The notes beneath the pieces are model-generated. The model did no database searches, was not told where the DNA came from, and worked only from the letters and a program-made list of their open reading frames with translations. 64,000 nt of DNA from Mycobacterium marseillense. GTDB lineage: Bacteria; Actinomycetota; Actinomycetes; Mycobacteriales; Mycobacteriaceae. The stretch lies in assembly GCF_010731675.1 (NCBI RefSeq), contig NZ_AP022584.1:3410001-3474000 (forward strand), written 5' to 3'. Both the position numbers and the translations under genes were made by a program. Below, piece after piece: positions 34,295 to 43,922 of this stretch. Position 1 is the stretch's first letter. Each line of letters starts with the position of its first letter.

Positions 34295-36130
34295 GTGAGC
34301 CACTACAAGAGCAACGTCCGCGACCAGGCGTTCAACCTGTTCGAGGTATTGGGCGTTGACAAGGCGTTAGGCCAGGGCGAATACAGCGACCTGGACGCCG
34401 ACACCGCCCGCGAAATGTTGAACGAAATCAGCCGGCTGGCCGAAGGGCCGATCGCCGACTCGTTCGTCGAGGGCGACCGCAACCCGCCGGTCTTCGACCC
34501 GAAGACGCACTCGGTGACGCTGCCGGAATCCTTCAAGAAGTCCGTACACGCCGTCATCGAGGCCGGGTGGGACAAGGTCGGCATCGACGAGGCCCTCGGC
34601 GGCGTGGCAATGCCCAAGTCGCTGCTGTGGGCGCTGCACGAGCACATCCTGGGCGCCAACCCGGCCGTGTGGATGTACGCCGGCGGCGCGGGTTTCGCCA
34701 ACATCCTGTACCACCTCGGCACCGAGGAGCAGAAGAAGTGGGCCGTCCTGGCCGCCGAGCGCGGCTGGGGTTCGACCATGGTGCTGACCGAGCCGGATGC
34801 CGGCTCCGACGTCGGCGCCGGGCGGACCAAGGCCGTCAAGCAGGACGACGGTTCCTGGCACATCGACGGTGTGAAGCGATTCATCACCTCGGCCGACTCC
34901 GGCGACCTGTTCGAGAACATCTTCCACCTGGTGCTGGCGCGTCCCGAGGGCGCCGGACCCGGCACCAAGGGGCTGTCGCTGTTCTTCGTGCCCAAGTTCC
35001 TGTTCGACTTCGAGACCGGTGAGCTGGGCGAGCGTAACGGCGTGTACGTCACCAACGTCGAGCACAAGATGGGCCTGAAGGTGTCGGCGACGTGTGAGCT
35101 GAGCTTCGGCCAGCACGACGTTCCGGCCAAGGGCTGGCTGGTCGGCGAGGTGCACAACGGGATCGCGCAGATGTTCGACGTGATCGAGCAGGCACGCATG
35201 ATGGTCGGCACCAAGGCCATCGCGACCCTGTCGACGGGCTACCTGAACGCGTTGGAGTACGCGAAGTCTCGCGTCCAGGGCGCGGACATGACCCAGATGA
35301 CCGACAAGACCGCCCCGCGGGTGACCATCACGCACCACCCCGACGTGCGCCGCTCGCTGATGACCCAGAAGGCCTACGCCGAGGGTCTGCGCGCGCTGTA
35401 CCTGTTCACGTCGACCTATCAGGACTCGGCGGTGGCCGAGGCCCTGCACGGTGTGGACGCCGAGCTGGCCGTCAAGGTCAACGACCTGATGCTGCCGGTG
35501 GTCAAGGGTGTCGGCTCGGAGCAGGCCTACGCCAAGCTCACCGAGAGCCTGCAGACCTTCGGTGGGTCCGGCTTCCTGCAGGACTACCCGATCGAGCAGT
35601 ACATCCGTGACGCCAAGATCGACTCGCTGTACGAGGGCACCACGGCCATCCAGGCGCAGGACTTCTTCTTCCGCAAGATCGTCCGCGACAAGGGTGTGGC
35701 GCTGGCCCACGTGTCCGAGCAGATCCAGAAGTTCGTCGACAGCGAGTCCGGCAACGGGCGGCTGAAGACCGAACGGGAGCACCTGGCCAAGGCCCTGACC
35801 GACGTTCAGGCAATGGCGGCCTCGCTGACCGGCTACCTGATGGCGGCCCAGGAGGACGTGACCAGCCTGTACAAGGTGGGTCTCGGTTCGGTGCGCTTCC
35901 TGATGAGCGTCGGTGACCTGGTCATCGGCTGGTTGTTGCAGCGTCAGGCGGCCGTGGCCGTGGCGGCGCTCGACGCCGGCGCCAGCGGCGAGGAACGGTC
36001 CTTCTACGAGGGCAAGATCGCGGTGGCGTCGTTCTTCGCGAAGAACTTCCTGCCGATGCTGACCAGCACCCGCGAGGTCATCGAGACGCTGGACAACGAC
36101 ATCATGGAGCTCGACGAGGCCGCCTTCTAG
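34295..36130 (+). CDS. fadE5: Acyl-CoA dehydrogenase FadE5
   Basis: 611 residues, the length of Rv0244c. GTG start after GAGGAGGA ([20 protein letters not shown]). ACAD domain with N-terminal extension; [19 protein letters not shown] (about 165-183) binds FAD, and the catalytic Glu lies in [19 protein letters not shown] (about 447). C-terminal helical domain typical of the DMGDH/FadE5 subgroup. It performs the first step of beta-oxidation on medium- to long-chain acyl-CoA. Two terminators follow. A TetR-type operator stands upstream. Confidence 0.95.
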   Translation: MSHYKSNVRDQAFNLFEVLGVDKALGQGEYSDLDADTAREMLNEISRLAEGPIADSFVEGDRNPPVFDPKTHSVTLPESFKKSVHAVIEAGWDKVGIDEALGGVAMPKSLLWALHEHILGANPAVWMYAGGAGFANILYHLGTEEQKKWAVLAAERGWGSTMVLTEPDAGSDVGAGRTKAVKQDDGSWHIDGVKRFITSADSGDLFENIFHLVLARPEGAGPGTKGLSLFFVPKFLFDFETGELGERNGVYVTNVEHKMGLKVSATCELSFGQHDVPAKGWLVGEVHNGIAQMFDVIEQARMMVGTKAIATLSTGYLNALEYAKSRVQGADMTQMTDKTAPRVTITHHPDVRRSLMTQKAYAEGLRALYLFTSTYQDSAVAEALHGVDAELAVKVNDLMLPVVKGVGSEQAYAKLTESLQTFGGSGFLQDYPIEQYIRDAKIDSLYEGTTAIQAQDFFFRKIVRDKGVALAHVSEQIQKFVDSESGNGRLKTEREHLAKALTDVQAMAASLTGYLMAAQEDVTSLYKVGLGSVRFLMSVGDLVIGWLLQRQAAVAVAALDAGASGEERSFYEGKIAVASFFAKNFLPMLTSTREVIETLDNDIMELDEAAF

Positions 36131-36151
36131 GCCGCGGTCGACAGGACGCAC

Positions 36152-36185
36152 AAATCCCCCGCTTCGCGTGCGAAGCGGGGGATTT
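36152..36185. terminator. Intrinsic terminator after fadE5
   Basis: Perfect 15-bp arms (36152-36166 and 36171-36185; AAATCCCCCGCTTCG and its complement) around a CGTG loop, ending in TTTT. Symmetric, so active in both directions. Confidence 0.9.
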
Positions 36186-36226
36186 TGCGTACGTCGGCCC
36201 GCCGGAACAGCACAAAAGACCAAAAA

Positions 36227-36266
36227 GGCCGCCGCTGGATCCCCTCACTCCAGCGGCGGCCCTTTT
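36227..36266. terminator. Second intrinsic terminator between fadE5 and fadA2
   Basis: GGCCGCCGCTGGA (36227-36239) pairs perfectly with its complement at 36249-36261; A5 precedes and CTTTT follows. Together with the first hairpin it insulates the convergent fadE5 and fadA2 genes. 36267-36429 holds nothing further that I recognise. Confidence 0.88.
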
Positions 36267-36429
36267 CGGACGCCCGTCGGCAAAGACTGACAGGCGGTCG
36301 TTCCGGGGGATGCCCCGTATTGCCGTCGGGGTCGGGGGGTCAGACCACAACACGGGGCTATCCGGGGTCACGGATACCCGTCGTCTCTGATCGCTAATCC
36401 GATGTGACCCATCTCATGGGCCCGGGTGG

Positions 36430-37776
36430 TCAGGCCTGAAGGATCGCGGCCACTCCCTGGCCGCCTGCCGCGCAGATCGAGACCAGGGCGCGCACGGGTT
36501 TGCCCCCGCCCTTCTGCTCGGCCTTGCGTTGCGCGAGCTGCTTGGCGGCCTGGGCCAGGATCCGTCCGCCGGTGGCGGCGAACGGGTGGCCGGCGGCCAG
36601 CGACGAGCCGTTGACGTTGAGCTTGGACCGGTCGATCGAACCCAGCGCGGCGTCCAGACCCAGCCGCCCCTTGCAGTACTCCTCGGACTCGAAGGCCTGC
36701 AGATGGCACAGCACCACCGACGCGAACGCCTCGTGGATCTCGTAGAAGTCGAAGTCCTGGAGGCTCAGGCCGTTGCGGGCGAGCAGCCGCGGCACCGCGT
36801 ACGTCGGGGCCATGAGCAGGCCGTCGCGCCCGTTGACGTAGTCGACCGCCGCCGTCTCCGAGTCCACCAGGTAGGCCAGCGGGGTCAACGAGTGGGCCTC
36901 GGCCCACTCGTCGGTGCCCAGCAGGGCGACCGAGGCGCCGTCGGTCAGCGGGGTCGAGTTGCCCGCCGTCATCGTCGCGTCGCCGGCCTTCACGCCAAAC
37001 ACCGGCCGCAGCTTGGCCAGCTTCTCCGCCGACGAGTCCGGTCGCAGGTTGTCGTCGCGGTACAGCCCCAAAAACGGCGTGACGAGGTCGTCGAAGAAGC
37101 CGCGATCGTAGGCGGCGGACATGTTGCGGTGGCTGGCGGCGGCCAGCTCGTCCTGGGCGACGCGGGAGATGCCCATTTGCTTGGCGGTGATCGCCTGGTG
37201 CTCCCCCATGGACAGCCCGGTGCGCGGTTCGCTGTTGACCGGGATCTCGACGCCCAGGGTCGCGGGCAGGGTGCCCACCAGCTTCAGCCGCTGGACGTTG
37301 GACTTGGCGCGGCGCAACTTGAGCAGCGTGCGGCGCAGGTTGTCGCCGAGGCCGATCGGCGCGTCGGAGGTGGTGTCCACCCCGCCGGCGGCGGCCACCT
37401 CGTAGCGGCCGGCCGCGATGCCCTCGGCGGCGGCGATCGCCGCCTGCAGCCCGGTGCCGCAGGCCTGCTGCAGGTCGAACGCCGGCGTATACGACGCCAG
37501 CTGCGAGCCGAGCACGCATTCGCGGGTCAGGTTGAAGTCCCGGCTGTGCTTGAGCACGGCCCCGCCGACCACCACGCCGAGCCGCTCCCCGGCCAGCCCG
37601 AAGCGCTCCACCAGCCCGCCCAGTGCGGCGGTGAACATGTCCTGGTTGGAGGCCTCGGCATAGGCGCCGTCGGATCGCGCGAACGGGATGCGGTTGCCGC
37701 CCAGGATGGCGACGCGCCGCCGCTCGGAGCTGCGCTGAGCAGCCGGTGTACTTGCCTCAGAACTTGCAGGGGCCAC
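36430..37776 (-). CDS. fadA2: Acetyl-CoA acyltransferase (thiolase) FadA2
   Basis: 448 residues. GTG start with GGAG upstream. Thiolase catalytic residues: Cys in DLQQACGTGLQAA (about 103), His in YEIHEAFASVVL (about 345), His in SSLAAGHPFAATGGR (about 398) and Cys in SICAAGGQGVAA (about 438). It cleaves 3-ketoacyl-CoA. It is divergent from fabG4 with one operator between, matching Rv0243/Rv0242c. Confidence 0.94.
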   Translation of the reverse strand: MAPASSEASTPAAQRSSERRRVAILGGNRIPFARSDGAYAEASNQDMFTAALGGLVERFGLAGERLGVVVGGAVLKHSRDFNLTRECVLGSQLASYTPAFDLQQACGTGLQAAIAAAEGIAAGRYEVAAAGGVDTTSDAPIGLGDNLRRTLLKLRRAKSNVQRLKLVGTLPATLGVEIPVNSEPRTGLSMGEHQAITAKQMGISRVAQDELAAASHRNMSAAYDRGFFDDLVTPFLGLYRDDNLRPDSSAEKLAKLRPVFGVKAGDATMTAGNSTPLTDGASVALLGTDEWAEAHSLTPLAYLVDSETAAVDYVNGRDGLLMAPTYAVPRLLARNGLSLQDFDFYEIHEAFASVVLCHLQAFESEEYCKGRLGLDAALGSIDRSKLNVNGSSLAAGHPFAATGGRILAQAAKQLAQRKAEQKGGGKPVRALVSICAAGGQGVAAILQA

Positions 37777-37845
37777 TGTTTTCTCCGTGCTCGTGCGGTC
37801 TTCTGGTTTGGGATTCGCCCGTCTGGGGCCATACTACCCACTGTT

Positions 37846-37861
37846 CTTACTCTGCAGTAAG
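37846..37861. promoter_or_regulatory. TetR-type operator between fadA2 and fabG4
   Basis: CTTACTCTGCAGTAAG is a perfect 6-bp-arm inverted repeat (CTTACT, CTGC spacer, AGTAAG). It stands 66-81 bp from the fabG4 start and 70-85 bp from the fadA2 start, so it can serve both. Same pattern as at 34229 and 42118. Confidence 0.7.
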
Positions 37862-37927
37862 TTCGTCCTCGATACGGTTGTGCTGTAGGCATACCCCGAC
37901 TTCGCAAGAACATGGAAGGTAGCTCCG

Positions 37928-39292
37928 GTGGCTCCCAAGGTCTCGTCCGATCTGTTCTCCCAGATCGTCAACTCCGGTCCTGGTTCGTTCCTCGCCAAGC
38001 AGCTCGGCGTTCCCCAACCCGAGACGCTGCGCCGCTACCGCGCCGGTGATCCGCCGCTGGCCGGGGCGCTGCTGATCGGCGGGGAGGGCAGAGTCGTCGA
38101 GCCGCTGCGCGCGGCGCTGGCCGCCGATTACGACCTGGTCGGCAACAACCTGGGTGGGCGTTGGGCCGACAAGTTCGGCGGACTGGTATTCGACGCCACC
38201 GGCATCACCACGCCCGAAGGGCTCAAGGGGTTGTACGAGTTCTTCACCCCGCTGCTGCGCAACCTCGGCCACTCGGCGCGCGTGGCGGTGGTCGGCACCA
38301 CGCCCGACGCGGCCACCAGCCCGCACGAGCGGATCGCGCAGCGCGCGCTGGAGGGCTTCACCCGCTCGCTGGGCAAGGAACTGCGCAACGGCACCACGGT
38401 GGCGCTGGTGTACCTGTCGCCGGACGCCAAACCCGCTGCGACAGGCCTGGAGTCGACCATGCGGTTCATCCTGTCGGCCAAGTCGGCGTACGTCGACGGC
38501 CAAGTGTTCTACGTCGGGGAGGCGGACTCCACCCCGCCGGGCGACTGGGAGCGTCCGCTGGACGGCAAGGTCGCGATCGTGACGGGCGCGGCCCGCGGCA
38601 TCGGTGCGACGATCGCCGAGGTGTTCGCCCGCGATGGCGCGCGCGTCGTGGCGATCGACGTCGAATCGGCCGCCGAGGCACTGGCCGAAACGGCCAGCCG
38701 GGTCGGGGGCACCGCGCTGTGGCTCGATGTCACCGCGCCCGATGCCGTCGACAAGATCACCGAGCACCTGCGCGAGCACCACGGCGGTCGCGCCGACGTC
38801 CTGGTCAACAACGCCGGGATCACCCGCGACAAGCTGCTGGCCAACATGGACGACGCGCGCTGGGACGCCGTCTTGGCCGTCAATCTGCTTGCCCCGCTGC
38901 GCCTTACCGAGGGGCTGGTCGGCAACGGCAGCATCGGCGAGGGCGGCCGGGTGGTCGGCCTGTCGTCGATGGCCGGCATCGCGGGCAACCGCGGGCAGAC
39001 CAATTACGCCACCACCAAGGCGGGAATGATCGGCCTGACCCAGGCGCTGGCGCCGGAGCTCTACGACAAGGGCATCACCATCAACGCCGTCGCACCGGGA
39101 TTCATCGAAACCCAGATGACGGCCGCCATCCCGCTGGCCACCCGCGAGGTCGGCCGCCGGATGAACTCGCTGCTGCAGGGCGGCCAGCCGGTGGATGTCG
39201 CGGAGGCCATCGCCTACTTCGCCAGCCCAGCCTCGAACGCGGTGACCGGCAACGTCATTCGCGTCTGCGGCCAGGCCATGCTGGGCGCCTGA
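37928..39292 (+). CDS. fabG4: High-molecular-weight 3-ketoacyl reductase FabG4
   Basis: 454 residues, exactly as Rv0242c. N-terminal flavodoxin-like domain (about 1-200) and C-terminal short-chain dehydrogenase domain (215-454) with cofactor loop [13 protein letters not shown] (218-230), NNAG (294-297), and catalytic Ser347, Tyr360 and Lys364 at the positions known for the M. tuberculosis enzyme. It reduces 3-ketoacyl-CoA with NADH. GTG start with GGAAGG upstream. The htdX gene follows 16 bp later. Confidence 0.95.
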   Translation: MAPKVSSDLFSQIVNSGPGSFLAKQLGVPQPETLRRYRAGDPPLAGALLIGGEGRVVEPLRAALAADYDLVGNNLGGRWADKFGGLVFDATGITTPEGLKGLYEFFTPLLRNLGHSARVAVVGTTPDAATSPHERIAQRALEGFTRSLGKELRNGTTVALVYLSPDAKPAATGLESTMRFILSAKSAYVDGQVFYVGEADSTPPGDWERPLDGKVAIVTGAARGIGATIAEVFARDGARVVAIDVESAAEALAETASRVGGTALWLDVTAPDAVDKITEHLREHHGGRADVLVNNAGITRDKLLANMDDARWDAVLAVNLLAPLRLTEGLVGNGSIGEGGRVVGLSSMAGIAGNRGQTNYATTKAGMIGLTQALAPELYDKGITINAVAPGFIETQMTAAIPLATREVGRRMNSLLQGGQPVDVAEAIAYFASPASNAVTGNVIRVCGQAMLGA

Positions 39293-39308
39293 GCGTCAGG
39301 AGACAGTG

Positions 39309-40151
39309 ATGAACCAGCCAAGCGGCCTGAAGAACATGCTGCGCGCGGCCGCCGGGGCCCTGCCCGTGGTGTCCCGCGGCGGCGGGTTGCCCACCCGCAC
39401 GGTCACCATCGAGGAACTGCCCATCGACCGCACCAACGTGGCCGAGTACGCGGCGGTCACCGGCCTGCGCTACGGCAACTGCGTGCCGCTGACGTACCCG
39501 TTCGCGCTGACATTTCCGGCGCTGATGTCGCTGGTCACCGGGTTCGACTTTCCTTTCGCCGCAATGGGATCGGTGCACACCGAAAACCACATCACGCAGT
39601 ACCGGCCGATCGCGGTCACCGACACCGTCGGCGTGCACGTGCACGCGGAGAACCTGCGCGAGCACCGCAAGGGTCTACTGGTCGACCTGGTGACCGATGT
39701 CAGCGTCGGCGACGACACCGCGTGGCATCAGGTGACGACCTTTTTGCACCAGCAGCGCACCAGCCTGTCCGACGAACCCAAACCGCCCCCGCAGAAGCAG
39801 CCCAAGCTGGCGCCACCGCCCACCGTGCTGCGCATCAGCCCGGGCCTGATCCGGCGCTACGCGGCCGCCGGAGGCGATCACAACCCGATCCACACCAACC
39901 CGGTCGCGGCCAAGCTGTTCGGATTCCCGACCGTGATCGCGCACGGAATGTTCAGCGCCGCAGCCGTACTGGCCAACATCGAGGCCGCGATCCCCGACGC
40001 GGTGCGGTACTCGGTGCGCTTCGGCAAGCCGTTGGTGCTGCCCGCGACGGCCGGCCTCTACATCGACGAAAACGACGATGGCTGGGATCTTTCGCTGCGC
40101 AACATCGCCAAGGGCTACCCGCACCTGACCGGGACGGTCCGACCGCTCTAG
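39309..40151 (+). CDS. htdX: (R)-3-hydroxyacyl dehydratase HtdX
   Basis: 280 residues, the length of Rv0241c. Double hot-dog fold; the hydratase-2 motif YAAAGGDHNPIHTNPVAAKL with the downstream FPTVIAHGMFS (about 193-224) gives the catalytic Asp and His. It interconverts 3-hydroxyacyl and trans-2-enoyl thioesters, next to FabG4, so the pair can run two adjacent steps of fatty-acid elongation or its reverse. ATG at 39309 is favoured over the adjacent GTG because AGGAGA lies 5 bases upstream. Confidence 0.93.
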   Translation: MNQPSGLKNMLRAAAGALPVVSRGGGLPTRTVTIEELPIDRTNVAEYAAVTGLRYGNCVPLTYPFALTFPALMSLVTGFDFPFAAMGSVHTENHITQYRPIAVTDTVGVHVHAENLREHRKGLLVDLVTDVSVGDDTAWHQVTTFLHQQRTSLSDEPKPPPQKQPKLAPPPTVLRISPGLIRRYAAAGGDHNPIHTNPVAAKLFGFPTVIAHGMFSAAAVLANIEAAIPDAVRYSVRFGKPLVLPATAGLYIDENDDGWDLSLRNIAKGYPHLTGTVRPL

Positions 40152-40178
40152 CCCGACGGTGGCGACCCGCAATCGCCA

Positions 40179-41432
40179 CTAGCCCGCGTGCGTCGAATTG
40201 CGGCCGCAGACAAGCACTTTCAGCCCGTGGGCCGCGGTCGAGGTCAGCAGGAACAGCACAAACAACCACAGCGGCGGGCGGGCGAGCTCCCACACGAAGA
40301 TCGCCGCCCAGATCGGTGAGCCCTGGGTCACCGCGAGCACACCGGCGGCCCCGGCCAGCGACACCGCCGGCACGTGCAGGTGCGTCCCGCTCGCCCAGTT
40401 GATCGCCAGCACCAGCGCCGCCCCCGCGGCCGCGCCGGTGGCCAGCGACGGCGTCAGCAGTCCGCCTGCGCCTCCGGCACGCAGAAACAGCGCTGTCAAA
40501 AGGGGTTTCAACGCCAGTATCGCCAGCGCCGACACCAGGGTCATGCCGCTGGCCAGGCTGACCGTCAGGATGCTGCGGCCGTTGCCGGGTAACTCGGGCC
40601 ACCAATGCGAGCAGATGCCCATCACCAGGCCCGCCCCGGCCAGCGCCGGGACCAGCACCCAGCTTCGCATCGGCCGGGCCGGCCGCGCCGCGACCATCAA
40701 CCGGTTGAAAGCCCAGCCCGTGGCGAAAGCCACCGGCGCCAACAACAATCCGTGCGCGGTCAACAGATAGGTCGACTCCCCGACCGGCCATTGCAGGTTG
40801 GCTTGGTCGCGCGTGACGGCCGAGCCGACGGCGACCGCCAGGCCGGAGGACAGGAACGCCGCTCCCACCGCCCGCGGCCGCCAGGTGCCCAGCAAGATCC
40901 GGATCGAGAAGAGCGCCCCGGCCAGGGGAACGGCGTACACCGCGCCCAGCCCCGCCCCCGCCGCGCAGGCCAGCAGGATCTCGCGGTCGCGGGGGCACAG
41001 CCGCCTGAGCCATCCGGTTCCCAAATCGCCCAGCGCCGCGGCGAATTGTCGCGGCGCGCCTTCCCGTCCGAGCGATGCCCCCGACCCGACGAGAAGCACC
41101 TGCAGCATGGCGTCGACGCTCCAGGAAAGCCGCGGCACGCGTTCTCGCTGAGAAAGCGTTTCCGCCAGGGGCGGCACGTCGGCGCGGCGCCGCAGCAGCC
41201 ACCACCCGAGCGCGGCCAGCGTCGCGCCGATCATCGGGCCGACCACGCGGCGTACCGGGCTGCTGGCAGCGACCCCGGTCAGTAGCGCGCCGAAACTGTA
41301 GTTGTAGGTGGCGTGCTCGACTGCCCGCAGCACGAGGGTCGTCGCCAATCCGGCCACGCCGGCCAGCAGCCCGACGATGATGACCGCACAGAAGAAGTCG
41401 AGGTTGCCGCGGTCCGTGCGGGGGACGGGCAT
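40179..41432 (-). CDS. CLC-family chloride channel/antiporter
   Basis: 417 residues (420 if the GTG at 41441 is used; AGGTGG lies 5 bases before the ATG at 41432). About ten hydrophobic helices. The filter motif GSGASLGREGAP (about 122-133) includes the gating Glu; the later GAGLGAVYAVPLAGALFS and GGAGGLLTPSLATGAAAG are the other conserved pore segments. CLC proteins move chloride, often coupled to protons. Located between htdX and the TetR gene, where M. tuberculosis instead has a VapBC pair as I recall. It is 16-25 bp downstream of tetR and probably cotranscribed. Confidence 0.85.
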   Translation of the reverse strand: MPVPRTDRGNLDFFCAVIIVGLLAGVAGLATTLVLRAVEHATYNYSFGALLTGVAASSPVRRVVGPMIGATLAALGWWLLRRRADVPPLAETLSQRERVPRLSWSVDAMLQVLLVGSGASLGREGAPRQFAAALGDLGTGWLRRLCPRDREILLACAAGAGLGAVYAVPLAGALFSIRILLGTWRPRAVGAAFLSSGLAVAVGSAVTRDQANLQWPVGESTYLLTAHGLLLAPVAFATGWAFNRLMVAARPARPMRSWVLVPALAGAGLVMGICSHWWPELPGNGRSILTVSLASGMTLVSALAILALKPLLTALFLRAGGAGGLLTPSLATGAAAGAALVLAINWASGTHLHVPAVSLAGAAGVLAVTQGSPIWAAIFVWELARPPLWLFVLFLLTSTAAHGLKVLVCGRNSTHAG

Positions 41433-41457
41433 TCGGGCCACCTGACGAAGAAGGGAT

Positions 41458-42093
41458 TTAGTCGCCGGCGGCGTCCGGCTGGGACCGGGCCGCTTCCCGC
41501 TCCTCGGGCGAGCCCTTGAGGCCGTACCAGAACAGGTCGATCATCAGCTGGGCCGCCTCGTCGACGTCGATGTCGCCGGTGGACAGCCGATTGGCCACCG
41601 CCTCGCCCGCACCCACCAGCGCCACGGCCATCATCTCGTGCTCGATGTCGGGTCGCGGCGCCCGGCTGCCGGCCCGCATCAGCCCGGCGACCAGGTCGAT
41701 GATCTGCTCGCGTCCCTCGCGCACCATGTGCGCGAACGCCTGCGAGCTGGTGGCCTGGGTGTACATCACGATCCAGGACGCCCGGTTGGCGTCGATGTAG
41801 CGCATGAACGACGCGATCGTGTTGCGCAGCATGTCATTCGGGCTCTGCCGAAAGTCGATGTCGGCGCGCAACACGTCGATGAACCGGCTCATCTCCCGGT
41901 TCAGGCAGGCGCCGAACAGGTCCTCCTTGGAGCCGTAATACAGGTACAGCATGGGTTTGGAGATCTGCGCCTGGGCGGCGATGGCGTCCATCGAGGTCTC
42001 GTGGTAGCCGTTGACTGAGAACATCTGCACGGCGGCGTCGAGCATCTGCTGCTCGCGAACGGCACGCGGTAATCGCTTGGTACCACCCGCCAT
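41458..42093 (-). CDS. TetR-family regulator, Rv0238 orthologue
   Basis: 211 residues from ATG 42093 (MAGGTKRLPRAVREQQMLDA) with GAGAGGCG upstream. HTH near residues 32-55: TSMDAIAAQAQISKPMLYLY then YGSKEDLF. C-terminal domain helical. A near copy of the fadA2/fabG4 operator lies 25-40 bp upstream of its start, which fits autorepression and points to this protein as the regulator of fadE5 and fadA2/fabG4. The effector may be an acyl-CoA; this is inference. Confidence 0.88.
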   Translation of the reverse strand: MAGGTKRLPRAVREQQMLDAAVQMFSVNGYHETSMDAIAAQAQISKPMLYLYYGSKEDLFGACLNREMSRFIDVLRADIDFRQSPNDMLRNTIASFMRYIDANRASWIVMYTQATSSQAFAHMVREGREQIIDLVAGLMRAGSRAPRPDIEHEMMAVALVGAGEAVANRLSTGDIDVDEAAQLMIDLFWYGLKGSPEEREAARSQPDAAGD

Positions 42094-42117
42094 CGCTCGC
42101 CTCTCTAGACCGTCTAT

Positions 42118-42133
42118 CTGACTCAAGAGTAAG
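42118..42133. promoter_or_regulatory. TetR-type operator next to the tetR start
   Basis: CTGACTCAAGAGTAAG: arms CTGACT and AGTAAG match at 5 of 6 positions with a 4-bp spacer. Same geometry as 37846-37861; it lies between lpqI and the tetR start. Confidence 0.6.
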
Positions 42134-42156
42134 CAATGCGGCCGCGCGGCACAGCG

Positions 42157-43311
42157 CTAGTGCCCGCAGGCCGGGCCGGGGCCCTTCATCTTCGCCACCC
42201 GCACCAGCGCCTCGTCGACCCGTTGAGCCGGCAATTCGCCTGAGGCCACGGCCTTTTGCAGCCGGTCCAGGACCGCCGGCACCTCATCGGTGGTGACCCA
42301 CAGCGCGATGTCGACGCCGGCCAGCAGGGTCCGCAGCACCGCCTCGGAGACCCCGTACCGGTCGGAGATGGCGGCCATGCTGGACAGGTCGTCGCTGAAC
42401 ACCGGCCCGGTGAACGGCGGCCCCTTGTAGCCGACACCGTTGCGCAGCAACTGCACCGCCTCGGGGCTCAGGCTGGCGGGGACGTCGCCGGTGAGCCCCG
42501 GGACCTGCAGGTGGCCCACCATCACCGCGACCGGCGACGCGGCCGCCAGCGACCGGTAGGGCACCAGGTCACTGGTTTGCAGGTCGCTCAGCGGCGGCGT
42601 GACCACACCGCCGGTGTGCGAATCGCCCGAGCCGTGCCCGTGGCCGGGGAAATGCTTGAGCACCGGCAGCAGTCCGGCGTCGCGGAGGCCCTGCGCGTAG
42701 GCCCCGGCGTACTCGGTCACCGTCTGCGGGTCCGCGCTGAACGAACGGTTGCCGATGACGGCGTCGTCGTCCTCGTCGCTGACGTCGACCACGGGGGCGA
42801 AGTCGACGGTGATGCCCAGCTCGCGCATCTTGCGGCCGCGGTCGGCCGCCAGATCGTGGACCTGCTGGACGGTCTGTGTCTGCGCCAGCTCCCGGGCCGA
42901 GGGCGACGTGCCGATCAGGGTCTTCAACCGCGACACCCGGCCACCCTCTTCGTCGACGCTGACCGCCAGCGGCAGCGGTCCCGCCTTGGCGCTGATGTCG
43001 GCCAGCGACCCCTGGAAGATCGCCAGGTCGGTCCAGCTGCCGATGAAGATCCCGCCGACGTGGTAGCCGTTGACGACAGCCCGGGCGTCGTCGGCGTTCT
43101 TCACGCCCACCATCAGCAGCTGGGCCAGCTTGTCGCGGATGCCCAGCGCGGCCGGCACTGCGGTCGGGTCGGCGCACACCGGGGGCGCCGGCGCGGCCGC
43201 CGGTTTGCTCGAGGTCGATGAGTGGGCGGGTGGGGGTGCGGGGTGGTGGGCGCAGCCGGCCACCAGCGCCGACGCGGCCACGAGCACGGCGAAGGTGCGC
43301 GAAAATGCCAT
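42157..43311 (-). CDS. lpqI: Family GH3 beta-N-acetylglucosaminidase lipoprotein LpqI
   Basis: 384 residues. Signal peptide with lipobox LVAGC (Cys20), a Pro/Ser/Ala linker to about 45, then the NagZ-type catalytic domain: LPLAVSVDEEGGRVSRL, the KHFPGHG motif (about 213) and GPVFSDDLSSMAAI (about 297) with the Asp nucleophile. It removes GlcNAc from muropeptides during peptidoglycan recycling, at the outer face of the membrane. Orthologue of Rv0237. No strong Shine-Dalgarno is visible before the ATG. Confidence 0.92.
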   Translation of the reverse strand: MAFSRTFAVLVAASALVAGCAHHPAPPPAHSSTSSKPAAAPAPPVCADPTAVPAALGIRDKLAQLLMVGVKNADDARAVVNGYHVGGIFIGSWTDLAIFQGSLADISAKAGPLPLAVSVDEEGGRVSRLKTLIGTSPSARELAQTQTVQQVHDLAADRGRKMRELGITVDFAPVVDVSDEDDDAVIGNRSFSADPQTVTEYAGAYAQGLRDAGLLPVLKHFPGHGHGSGDSHTGGVVTPPLSDLQTSDLVPYRSLAAASPVAVMVGHLQVPGLTGDVPASLSPEAVQLLRNGVGYKGPPFTGPVFSDDLSSMAAISDRYGVSEAVLRTLLAGVDIALWVTTDEVPAVLDRLQKAVASGELPAQRVDEALVRVAKMKGPGPACGH

Positions 43312-43396
43312 CGGGCCATGTTTTCACGCGGGGCGTTTCGTCCCCGGCGCCAGGGGGCACTAGCGGTACGTTGCCGATCAGGGGAGGTCAGAGGTG

Positions 43397-43591
43397 ATGA
43401 GCGGTTTCACCGTGGCGGCCGCCGCCAGCATCGCGGTGGGTTTGTCCATCGGGGTCGCGACGACGGTCGGCATCACGCTCGCCGTGGCCGACGACACCGC
43501 CGTCCCCGTGCCGGCGCCGCCGCGTCCTGCCGCGCCCTATCAGGTGCAATACGGCGACCGCTGTTTCCACGGACACTGTCTGCACTGGTGA
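43397..43591 (+). CDS. DUF2613-type membrane peptide, first copy
   Basis: 64 residues. ATG (or the GTG one codon earlier) after GGGGAGG. One TM helix (about 5-30: AAASIAVGLSIGVATTVGIT), then a Pro-rich stretch and a tail GDRCFHGHCLHW with two Cys. The TM segment resembles that of the next gene (AAAS..VGLL.GAA...GITL), so the two look like tandem paralogues. Function is unknown; the position next to aftD suggests the envelope. Confidence 0.72.
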   Translation: MSGFTVAAAASIAVGLSIGVATTVGITLAVADDTAVPVPAPPRPAAPYQVQYGDRCFHGHCLHW

Positions 43592-43681
43592 CGAGCGCTC
43601 CCGTCGAGCGACCGCCCTTCTGCTAGGTTGGCGCTAGGTTGAAGTCACGACCGCAAGCCCCGCAAAACCCAGGAGCCGTCG

Positions 43682-43855
43682 ATGAACCGGATCGTTGCGC
43701 CCGCCGCAGCGAGCGTTGTGGTTGGCCTGTTGCTCGGCGCGGCCGCGATCTTCGGGATCACGTTGATGGTCCAGCAAGACACGAAACCGCCACTTCCCGG
43801 GGGCGATCCGCAGTCGTCAGTGCTCAACCGGGTCGAGTACGGCAACCGTAGCTAG
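43682..43855 (+). CDS. DUF2613-type membrane peptide, Rv0236A orthologue
   Basis: 57 residues: MNRIVAPAAASVVVGLLLGA starts a single TM helix, followed by a 30-residue polar tail ending NRVEYGNRS. AGGAG lies upstream of the ATG. It is below the usual gene-finder limit. It directly precedes aftD, whose coding sequence may begin inside or just after it, as in M. tuberculosis. Confidence 0.8.
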   Translation: MNRIVAPAAASVVVGLLLGAAAIFGITLMVQQDTKPPLPGGDPQSSVLNRVEYGNRS

Positions 43856-43922
43856 CCGATCGAGGTCGGGGACCGCGTCGTCGGTCCCGTGCTCGACGGC
43901 CGCGCCCCTGTCGCGCCGCTGG

